Assembly (NCBI RefSeq): GCF_004570875.1
Contig: NZ_SPQK01000002.1
Span: forward strand, 372,001-436,000
Length of the DNA: 64,000 bases
Direction: 5' to 3'
DNA from: Blastococcus sp. CT_GayMR16
Lineage (GTDB): Bacteria > Actinomycetota > Actinomycetes > Mycobacteriales > Geodermatophilaceae
Positions 57,477 through 64,000 of the stretch are shown piece by piece. The notes under the pieces were generated by a model that was not told the DNA's origin, ran no database searches, and saw only the letters and a list, made by a program, of their open reading frames with translations. Position 1 is the stretch's first letter, and the number at the start of each line of letters is the position of its first letter. Position numbers and translations under genes: made by a program.

Positions 57477-60400
57477 ATGAGTGCACTGTGGCTGACTGCG
57501 GCCAAGCAGGTGGTGGCGGGCTTCGTGAGCCTGCTGCTGGCGACCGGGGCGGCGATCACGCTGGCACCCGTCGCCGCCAACGCGGACTCGGCTCCGCTGA
57601 ACCCGGCCGACCCGGGTACGCCGGTGACCGTCACCGCCGATGCGCTGCCCACGGTGCAGATCAACGGTGTGGCGTGGTCGCAGGTGGTCGTCGGCAACAC
57701 GGTCTACGTCGCGGGGAAGTTCTCGACCGCGCGTCCGGCCGGCGCCGCTCCGGGGACCCAGGAGGTCACCCGCAACAACCTGCTCGCCTATGACGTCCGC
57801 ACCGGCGAGCTGATCACCAGCTTCGCGCCGAGCCTGAACGCGCAGGCGATGGTCGTGACGGTCTCGTCCGACGGTTCTCGCATCTACGTCGGTGGCGACT
57901 TCTCCGCCGTCGACGGCCAGCCCCGCGCACGGGTCGCTGCGTTCAGCACCGCCACCGGTGCGCTCGTGCCCGACTTCCGGCCCAGCATGTTCGGCCAGGT
58001 CCGCGCCATCGCGGCCACGACCAGCACCGTGTACATCGGCGGGAACTTCACGGCCATCGGGTCGGCGGCGCGCAACGGCCTCGCGGCCCTCTCGGCCGCT
58101 GACGGCTCGCTGCTGCCCTGGGCTCCGCAGCCGGGCGTGGGCTCGACCAGCGGCAACCGGGTGCCCAACAATCCGGCGCTGAACGCCTCCACCAGCGACG
58201 ACATCATGTCGCTGCTCCTCACCAGCGGCGACACCCAGGTCGTCGCGGCCGGCCGCTTCGACACCCTCAACGGCGTCAAGTCCACCGGCGTCGGCGCTCT
58301 GGACGCGGTCACGGGCGCCACCCGCCCGTTCGCGATCGGCAAGCTGCTGACCAACCAGGGCGTGAACTCGGCGGTCTACAGCCTCACCACCGACGGCACC
58401 CGGGTCTTCGGCACCGCCTACGACTACTACGGGCCTGGCAACCTCGAGGGCTCGTTCTCGGTGACGGCCGACGGCGGCAACATCCTGGCCATCAACGACT
58501 GCCGCGGGGACAGCTACTCGAACTTCGCGACCGGGGGGGCGCTCTACCTGGCCGGCCACCCGCATGACTGCGGCAACATCGGGGGCTTCTCCGAGCAGAA
58601 CCCGCGGATCAACAAGTTCGGCATCGCCGTCAGCGTGGCCCCCGTTGGTACCGTCGGCTCCCGGACGCTGACCAACAGCAACTTCCGGGGTGCACCGGCC
58701 CCGGCGCTTCAGAACTGGTTCCCGACCATGAGCCCGGGCACCTACACCGGTCAGGCACAGGCCGGCTGGAGCGTGGCCGGCAACGACCAGTACGTCGTCT
58801 ACGGCGGTGAGTTCCCGTACGTGAACGGCGTCGGCCAGCAGGGCCTCGTCCGGTACGCGATGTCCTCCATCGCCCCGAACAAGGTCGGTCCCGCGCAGAA
58901 CGCCGACCTGACCCCGACGGTGTCCGCCGTCGCCCCGGGTCTCACCCGGCTCTCCTGGACCGCGACCAGCGACCAGGACAACGCGAACCTCACCTACCGG
59001 GTCTACCGGGACGGCGACACGACGACCCCGATCGGGCAGGTCACCCAGGCCTCCACGTGGTGGAACCGGCCCACTCTGCGGTTCACCGACGGCGGGCTCA
59101 CCGGGGGCGACCACCGCTACCTGGTCACCGCCACCGACCCCGCGGGCAACGTGACGTCGTCCGCGTGGACCACGGTGACCGTGGCGGCCGGGGGCAGCGG
59201 CCTCCGCGCCTACGAGACCACCGTCCGCGCCGACGGTGCCAGCGGCTACTGGACGCTGGGCGAGTCCAGCCGGTCCACCGCCTACGACCACGCCGGCTCC
59301 ACCGACCTCGGGGTCGGCAACGGGGTCACCGTCTCCCGTCCCGGTGCGATCTCCGGTGACACGGACACGGCCTACCGGTTCGGCGGGACCAGCAGCGGCA
59401 TCGTGTACTCGCAGAACGCGACCCCGGCGCCGAACACCTTCACGGTCGAGGCGTGGTTCCAGACCACGGACAGGACCGGCGGGAAGATCGTCGGCTTCGG
59501 CAACTCCCGCACCAGCCAGAGCAACACCTACGACCGGCACGTCTACATGGACGCGCAGGGGCGGGTCATCTTCGGCGTCAACTCGAGCCTGAAGCGCACG
59601 GTGAGCAGCGCCACCGGCCTGAACGACGGCAAGTGGCACCACGTCGCCGCCTCGCTCAGCCCGGCCGGCATGGCGCTGTACGTCGACGGGAAGCTGGTCG
59701 GCTCGCGGGCCGACACGACGACCGGCTCGTCCTACAACGGCTACCTCCGCATCGGCGGTGACCGCAGCTGGTCGGGTGACTCCTGGTTCAACGGGCAGAT
59801 CGACGACGTCGCGCTGTACACGGCGGCGCTCCCCGCGGACCGGGTGGCCAACCACTTCAGCCTGGGCAGCACCGGCAAGCCGCTGAACCTGGCGCCGGAC
59901 GCGCGCTTCTCGTCCGCCGCCACGTACCTGGACGCGACGTTCGACGCGACCAGCTCGGTCGACACCGACGGATCCGTCGCGTCCTACGCCTGGACCTTCG
60001 GCGACGGCGGCACGGCGACCGGCGCCACGCCGACCCACCCGTACGCCGCTGCGGGCACGTACCCGGTCACGCTCACGGTGACCGACGACGACGGCGCCAC
60101 GGACACGGCCACCGCGCAGGTGACGGTGCTCGCGCCGCCGCCGAACGTGACGCCGACCGCGGTGCTCGCCGCGACGTCCGACGGACTGGCCGTCTCGGTC
60201 AACTCCACGGGATCCGGGGATGCGGACGGCCACATCGTCACCTACACGTGGGACTTCGGTGACGGGTCGTCGGAGTCCGGCGCCACGGCGACGCACGTCT
60301 ACGCCGCCGACGGCACCTACACCGTGCGCCTGACGGTGACCGACGAGCGTGGTGGCACCGGCACGGCCGAGCAGCAGCTCAGCGTGTTCGCGCCGGTCAT

Positions 60401-61040
60401 CGTCGCCGCGGACGCCTTCAACCGGACCGTCACCGGCGGCCTCGGGACCGCAGACGTCGGTGGCGCCTGGACGGCCGCGTACAACGCCGTCCGGCAGTCG
60501 GTGGCGCCGGGTACCGGGACCTTCACGATGGTCCCCGGTGCGCAGGTGGGCTCCTTCCTCAACGGTGTGGCCGAGAACCGTGCCGACCTGGTGACCACGC
60601 TGTCGCTGGCGCAGGCGCCGACCGGTAACGGGCTCAACGTCCTGTTCACCGGACGCCGGGTCGCGGTCAACCAGGAGTACCGCCTGCGGCTGCGGTTCCA
60701 GGCCAACGGCACGGTCTACGCCGGGTTCACCAAGCTGGCCGGCACGGGCACCGACGTGCTGGTCGGCTCGGAGGTGACCCTGCCCGGCACGTACACCGCG
60801 GGCACGGCCCTGCGGGTCCGCCTGGTGGTCACCAGCGGCGCCGACGGCACGACGCAGCTCAGCGCCCGGGTCTCCCCGGCGACGGCGTCGGAGCCGACGG
60901 CGTGGACGCTCACGGCGACGGACTCGACCGCGTCGCTGCAGGCGCCGGGCGGCGTGGGCGTCAACGCCTACATGGCCGGCAACGCCGTCGGCACGCTGGC
61001 GGTCAACCTGTCCGGCCTCGAGGTCCGACGGGTCCGCTGA
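57477..61040 (+). CDS. giant secreted surface protein 2: propeller, FnIII, LamG, PKD, PKD, C-terminal module
   Basis: A 1187-residue paralogue of the preceding gene. Signal peptide about 1-37; propeller-like region (about 40-475) closely matching copy 1, including GHPHDC; FnIII-like domain; one LamG-like domain (574-800; FTVEAWFQT, NDGKWHHVAASL, ALYVDGK); two PKD domains (from about 805 and 891; WTFGDGG, WDFGDGS); and the shared C-terminal module (from about 972, ADAFNRTVTGGLGTAD). It lacks the second LamG and one PKD of copy 1. It is exported and likely binds glycans in the extracellular matrix (inference). ATG 57477 has GGGGGGAA 6 bases upstream. Confidence 0.85.
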   Translation: MSALWLTAAKQVVAGFVSLLLATGAAITLAPVAANADSAPLNPADPGTPVTVTADALPTVQINGVAWSQVVVGNTVYVAGKFSTARPAGAAPGTQEVTRNNLLAYDVRTGELITSFAPSLNAQAMVVTVSSDGSRIYVGGDFSAVDGQPRARVAAFSTATGALVPDFRPSMFGQVRAIAATTSTVYIGGNFTAIGSAARNGLAALSAADGSLLPWAPQPGVGSTSGNRVPNNPALNASTSDDIMSLLLTSGDTQVVAAGRFDTLNGVKSTGVGALDAVTGATRPFAIGKLLTNQGVNSAVYSLTTDGTRVFGTAYDYYGPGNLEGSFSVTADGGNILAINDCRGDSYSNFATGGALYLAGHPHDCGNIGGFSEQNPRINKFGIAVSVAPVGTVGSRTLTNSNFRGAPAPALQNWFPTMSPGTYTGQAQAGWSVAGNDQYVVYGGEFPYVNGVGQQGLVRYAMSSIAPNKVGPAQNADLTPTVSAVAPGLTRLSWTATSDQDNANLTYRVYRDGDTTTPIGQVTQASTWWNRPTLRFTDGGLTGGDHRYLVTATDPAGNVTSSAWTTVTVAAGGSGLRAYETTVRADGASGYWTLGESSRSTAYDHAGSTDLGVGNGVTVSRPGAISGDTDTAYRFGGTSSGIVYSQNATPAPNTFTVEAWFQTTDRTGGKIVGFGNSRTSQSNTYDRHVYMDAQGRVIFGVNSSLKRTVSSATGLNDGKWHHVAASLSPAGMALYVDGKLVGSRADTTTGSSYNGYLRIGGDRSWSGDSWFNGQIDDVALYTAALPADRVANHFSLGSTGKPLNLAPDARFSSAATYLDATFDATSSVDTDGSVASYAWTFGDGGTATGATPTHPYAAAGTYPVTLTVTDDDGATDTATAQVTVLAPPPNVTPTAVLAATSDGLAVSVNSTGSGDADGHIVTYTWDFGDGSSESGATATHVYAADGTYTVRLTVTDERGGTGTAEQQLSVFAPVIVAADAFNRTVTGGLGTADVGGAWTAAYNAVRQSVAPGTGTFTMVPGAQVGSFLNGVAENRADLVTTLSLAQAPTGNGLNVLFTGRRVAVNQEYRLRLRFQANGTVYAGFTKLAGTGTDVLVGSEVTLPGTYTAGTALRVRLVVTSGADGTTQLSARVSPATASEPTAWTLTATDSTASLQAPGGVGVNAYMAGNAVGTLAVNLSGLEVRRVR

Positions 61041-61054
61041 CCGACCGACCGACC

Positions 61055-61096
61055 CGCCGGGCGGGGAACGGCGAACCTCGCCGTCCCCGCCCGGCG
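61055..61096 (+). terminator. hairpin terminator after giant protein 2
   Basis: An outer 12-bp stem CGCCGGGCGGGG with its complement and an inner ACGGCGA/TCGCCGT stem (one bulged A), 14 bases after the stop. It separates the giant gene from the flippase gene. Confidence 0.75.
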
Positions 61097-61141
61097 CGCG
61101 GCGTTTACTGGGTCCGCGCCTCAGGCGCGGAACGGGGGAAC

Positions 61142-62443
61142 ATGAACAGCGACGCCGCACAGGCCGCACCGCGGCCGGCTGATCCGCCCGTCCGGGCGCG
61201 CAGTGGCTCCGGGCGGTCCCGCCTGGTGGGTGCTGTCGTGGCACAGGGCACGCAGGCCCTCGGCGGCCTGGTCCTGTCCGTGGCCGCGGCCCGGCTCCTG
61301 GGCGCCGCCGGACTGGCGGTCTTCGCGCTCGTCTACGGCATCATCGTGCTGGCCACGGCCGTGTCCAGCGGGCTGGTCGGCGACTCCTTCGTGGTCCTCG
61401 ACCGGTCGGACCCGGCAGTCCGCTCCGGTCTGGTCTGGTGGTCGGTGGGCGTGACCGGTGTGGCCGGGGCGATCGCTCTGCCAGCGGCCTGGCTCGGCGG
61501 CCTGCCGACGACCGCCGTCCTCGCCTGCGCCGCGGCCACCAGCGCCTTCATGCTGCAGGACCTCGCCCGCCGGGCACTCATGGCCGTGCGCCGCTTCTGG
61601 GCCCTGGTCGTGGTCGACGCGATCGGTATCGCGGTCACGCTGGCCGTCATCGCCGCCGGCGCCACCCGTCAGGACGCCAGCCTGGCGCTGATCCTCGCCG
61701 GTCTGGCGGTCGGCCAGGTGGTCTCCGTCGCGGTCGCGGTCTGGTTCCTGCGCCGGTCGCTGCGCCGCTGGCTGCCGACCCGGGAGAGCGACCTGCGCCA
61801 GGTGTGGCACTTCGGCAGCTGGCAGGCCGCCGGCCAGGCCATCCGGCCCACGGTCCTGACGATCATGCGCACGCTGGTCGTGGTGGTGGCCGGTGCCGCC
61901 GCCTACGGCCCGCTCGAGGCGGCGCGGGTCTACACGGCACCGCTGATCGTGCTGATCACCGGCGTGAACTCGTTCATGCTGCCGCACTACGTCGGCCGGC
62001 GGGACCGTCCGGTGACGGAGAACCTGCGCGTCGCCGACCGCACCGTCCTCGGGCTCGCGCTGGCCTGCCTCGCGCTCGGCGGCGTCGCGCTGCTCCTCCT
62101 GCCGGTCGGTGGGCCGCTCGTGACCGGTGGGGGCTTCGAGGTGCCGGCCCTCGCGGTGGCGGGCTGGTCGGTCTACGCGGCGGCCGGGGCCAGCCTCCTG
62201 CCCTATGCGGGCCTGGCGGCGGCGCTCCGTGAGCAGCGGCGTCTGCTCCTGCTGCGGTCCCTGGAGGTGCCCGGACTCCTCGTGGTCGCGCTGGTCGTCC
62301 TCCTGCTCCCCGACCACGCCGACCTGGTGCCGTTCGCGATGGCGGTGGGGCCGGCGTCGGTGGCGCTGGCCGTGCGGCAGCGGATCCTCGTGCGGATGGC
62401 TGTCGACCGTCCGGCCGGAGTTCCCGCCCCGCGCGATGAGTAA
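61142..62443 (+). CDS. Wzx-like polysaccharide flippase (MOP superfamily)
   Basis: A 433-residue integral membrane protein with about 12-14 helices and no large soluble domain. It begins LVGAVVAQGTQALGGLVLSVAAARLLGAAGLAVF, the usual N-terminus of O-antigen/teichoic-acid flippases, and has a central basic RRSLRRWLPTRESDLRQVWHFGSWQ and YGPLEAARVYTAPLIVL. It should flip the lipid-linked repeat made by the initiating transferase and glycosyltransferases across the membrane. ATG 61142 follows GGGGGAAC closely. The stop overlaps the polymerase start by 8 bases, so export and polymerisation proteins are made together. Confidence 0.87.
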   Translation: MNSDAAQAAPRPADPPVRARSGSGRSRLVGAVVAQGTQALGGLVLSVAAARLLGAAGLAVFALVYGIIVLATAVSSGLVGDSFVVLDRSDPAVRSGLVWWSVGVTGVAGAIALPAAWLGGLPTTAVLACAAATSAFMLQDLARRALMAVRRFWALVVVDAIGIAVTLAVIAAGATRQDASLALILAGLAVGQVVSVAVAVWFLRRSLRRWLPTRESDLRQVWHFGSWQAAGQAIRPTVLTIMRTLVVVVAGAAAYGPLEAARVYTAPLIVLITGVNSFMLPHYVGRRDRPVTENLRVADRTVLGLALACLALGGVALLLLPVGGPLVTGGGFEVPALAVAGWSVYAAAGASLLPYAGLAAALREQRRLLLLRSLEVPGLLVVALVVLLLPDHADLVPFAMAVGPASVALAVRQRILVRMAVDRPAGVPAPRDE

Positions 62444-63785
62444 CGGCTCCGCGGACCACCGCGCGGTTACAGTCGCACGGTCACCGTCCCCCGACCCGCC
62501 GGTGCGCCGTCGGCGCCCGAATGATTGGCCGCCCGTGTCCAGGGTTTCCGCTCGGCTCCTGATCGTCGGTCTCTGCCTGGTCGGCAGCACCGTCGTCTGG
62601 CGGCAGGGCACCTACTTCTCCGGGTCGGTCGACCCGGTGGTGGCCGCCAAGGGCCTGCTCAGCCTCATCGGCCTGGCGGTCGCGGTCGGCCTGGCGCAGT
62701 CGGCTCCGCGGCGCCCCGTCGGCACCGGCACGCTCTGGTTCGTCGGGGTCTTCCTGCTGTCGTCGGTGTTCGGCGCCGTCACCGGCGGGACGCTGGCGGC
62801 CAGCGGGCCGATCGTCGTCCGGGTGGCCATCCTCACCGCCACCGTCTACTTCCTGCTCCGCGCCGCACCGGCCGCCGACGTCATCCGTGCGCTCGTCCGG
62901 GCGTGCGCCGTCGTGGCGGTGGTCGCCACGGTCACAGGGGTACCGACGCTCGCCGAGGGCCGGCTGGGCGGTGGCATCCCGCCCCTGAACCCCAACGAGC
63001 TGGCCCTGCTGTCCGGCATCGTCGTCCTGGCCGCCGCCTGGCGGATCCTCCGGGGCCACGCGACGTGGCCGGGCAGCCTCACCGTGCTCGGGTTCCTGGT
63101 GATCATCTGGCTGACCGGCTCCCGCACCTCGCTGATCATGGTGCTGCTCGGTCTGGCCGTGATGACGATGTACGTCCGTCGTCCCCGCGTGGGTCTGGTC
63201 GTCACCCTGCTCTGCACCGCCGCCGTGGCCGTGCTCGTGGTCGCCACGACCGGCGTGGTGGACACCTTCGTCGAGCGCGGCGGCGACGGCACGAGCACGC
63301 TCGACTCGCGTCTCATCGCCTGGCGGGCCGCCTGGGGCTGGGCGGAGTCGGCATGGCAGATCGCCTTCGGCGGCGGCCTGTCGGTCAAGTTCATCCCGGT
63401 CGCGGGGCAGTGGTGGAACACCCAGCTCCTCGACAGCAGCTGGGTGTCGGCGCTGGTCCAGGCCGGCTGGGTGGGCCTGCTGGTCGCGCTGGCCTGGGTG
63501 CTGTGGATCTTCCGTGGCCTGCGGCTGGCGCCCCGGGAGGAGCGCATGCTGTTCACCGGGCTGGCGGTCTTCCTCGTGGGACGCAGCCTGCTCGAGAGCG
63601 GGCTGTTCGACGCGACGCCCGGATTCCTCCTCCTCGTGGCGATCTCGCTGCAGGTGGAGGGCGGGACGCGCCTGCGCGCATCCGGGCGGCGGTTGCGCTC
63701 GGCCGTGGCCGCCCCGCCCGAACGGCAGCCGGTTCCGTACGGCACCGACCCCGCCACGTCGGACCTCTCCGCGCGCACCGAGTAG
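62436..63785 (+). CDS. Wzy-like polysaccharide polymerase / O-antigen ligase family protein
   Basis: A 449-residue polytopic membrane protein (about 11-12 TM segments) with a cytoplasmic N-terminus of about 45 residues and a basic C-terminal tail. The family marks are modest: PPLNPNELALLSGIVVLAAA, LTGSRTSLIMVLLGLAVM (the conserved TGSR), and a large external loop with RLIAWRAAWGWAESAWQIAFGGG and LLDSSWVSALVQAGWVGLLVAL. This is the layout of O-antigen ligases/Wzy polymerases that join lipid-linked repeats outside the membrane. Its ATG overlaps the flippase stop. It is convergent with the next glycosyltransferase. Confidence 0.87.
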   Translation: MSNGSADHRAVTVARSPSPDPPVRRRRPNDWPPVSRVSARLLIVGLCLVGSTVVWRQGTYFSGSVDPVVAAKGLLSLIGLAVAVGLAQSAPRRPVGTGTLWFVGVFLLSSVFGAVTGGTLAASGPIVVRVAILTATVYFLLRAAPAADVIRALVRACAVVAVVATVTGVPTLAEGRLGGGIPPLNPNELALLSGIVVLAAAWRILRGHATWPGSLTVLGFLVIIWLTGSRTSLIMVLLGLAVMTMYVRRPRVGLVVTLLCTAAVAVLVVATTGVVDTFVERGGDGTSTLDSRLIAWRAAWGWAESAWQIAFGGGLSVKFIPVAGQWWNTQLLDSSWVSALVQAGWVGLLVALAWVLWIFRGLRLAPREERMLFTGLAVFLVGRSLLESGLFDATPGFLLLVAISLQVEGGTRLRASGRRLRSAVAAPPERQPVPYGTDPATSDLSARTE

Positions 63786-63816
63786 CTCGCTGGTTCGCGC
63801 AAGGCCCCGTGGCGCG

Positions 63817-64000
63817 TCAGGTGCTCTGGAGGACCGCGTCCGTCAGTGCGGCCGAGTAGGCCTCGATGGAGAAGCGGGCCCGGGCATCGGCCAGTCCGGC
63901 ACGGCCCAGCGCGGCAGCCTCCTCCGGGTGGGAGAGCAGACGGATGACCGCGTCGGCGAGCGCCTGCGGGTCGTCCGGATCGACGAGGAGCCCGGTCTCG
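63817..64000 (-). CDS. GT4-family glycosyltransferase, C-terminal end (rest outside window)
   Basis: The last 61 codons of a gene entering from the right edge on the minus strand. The decoded residues ETGLLVDPDDPQALADA, LLSHPEEAAALGRAGLADA and RARFSIEAYSAALTDAV are the typical end of a GT-B, family 4 glycosyltransferase (E of the EX7E-like donor motif, then the helix that crosses back to the N-domain). TGA is at 63817-63819. It converges with the polymerase gene (31-base gap) and shows that the polysaccharide locus continues beyond the window. Confidence 0.8.
   Translation of the reverse strand, partial: ETGLLVDPDDPQALADAVIRLLSHPEEAAALGRAGLADARARFSIEAYSAALTDAVLQST

Noticed and set aside
57216-61244. 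Very long open frame on the minus strand (over 1300 codons) opposite giant protein 2, and a similar one opposite giant protein 1 (54179-57313)
   Set aside because: The sequences are Arg/Gly/Val/Asp-rich without domains, and the opposite strand carries clear secreted domains. Long antisense frames are expected at this G+C content.

Overview
The window is very GC-rich actinobacterial DNA (roughly 70-75% G+C by eye, GTG/TTG starts common, tightly packed genes). Gene content and order suggest a Geodermatophilaceae-type organism (Blastococcus / Geodermatophilus / Modestobacter). That placement is inference from protein flavour and synteny, not from a 16S gene. Much of the middle follows the order I recall from the Mycobacterium tuberculosis Rv0985c-Rv1019 neighbourhood (mscL, SAF protein, FmdB, 5-FTHF cyclo-ligase, galU, moeA/glp, rimJ, sepX/glpR, pmt, rsmI, metG, tatD, rpfB, ksgA, ispE, glmU, prs, rplY, pth), so it is core chromosome with insertions.

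Layout. 0-7 kb: end of PEP carboxylase, an inositol-monophosphatase-like enzyme, an FprA-type ferredoxin reductase, a small ABM monooxygenase, a secreted GH25-like protein, and a translationally coupled photolyase-Nei DNA-repair pair. 7.3-11.4 kb: tRNA-Arg(CCT) and two tandem paralogous secreted metallophosphoesterases with PKD domains. 11.5-17.2 kb: sirtuin, a pyrimidine-dimer-glycosylase-like protein fused to a PUA/EVE-like domain, thioesterase, VOC protein, YbaK, MscL, SAF and FmdB proteins. 17.3-22 kb: an inserted island of MarR regulator, fused carboxyltransferase, CoA-transferase and MatC-like carrier, perhaps a biotin-independent malonate or dicarboxylate route. 22-26.6 kb: galU and the Glp-RimJ-GlpR/SepX division cassette. 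26.6-33.9 kb: tRNA-Ala(CGC), enoyl-CoA hydratase, protein O-mannosyltransferase, RsmI, a DUF559/AbiEi-like gene bracketed by long palindromes, CorA and an amino-acid permease. 34.6-41.5 kb: metG-tatD and rpfB-ksgA-ispE. 41.5-47.9 kb: TetR, acyl desaturase, tRNA-Gln(TTG)-glmU-prs, a repeat-rich gap, rplY and pth.

48-64 kb is an exopolysaccharide / cell-surface locus: initiating sugar-phosphate transferase, glycosyltransferase, CDP-alcohol phosphotransferase, a small membrane-anchored protein, two giant secreted paralogues (propeller, FnIII, LamG and PKD domains), a Wzx-like flippase, a Wzy-like polymerase and the end of another glycosyltransferase on the opposite strand.

The most interesting threads are these. 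(i) One C-terminal module of about 200 residues is shared by the two giant surface proteins and by the two distant metallophosphoesterases. (ii) The two giant genes share a 14-base promoter-like element. (iii) The second metallophosphoesterase carries GDNE where its twin has the catalytic GNHE. (iv) A nuclease-like gene sits between two copies of the same long palindrome. (v) A T4-endonuclease-V-like domain is fused to a modified-base-reader-like domain. (vi) The MoeA/Glp protein has lost several catalytic-looking residues.
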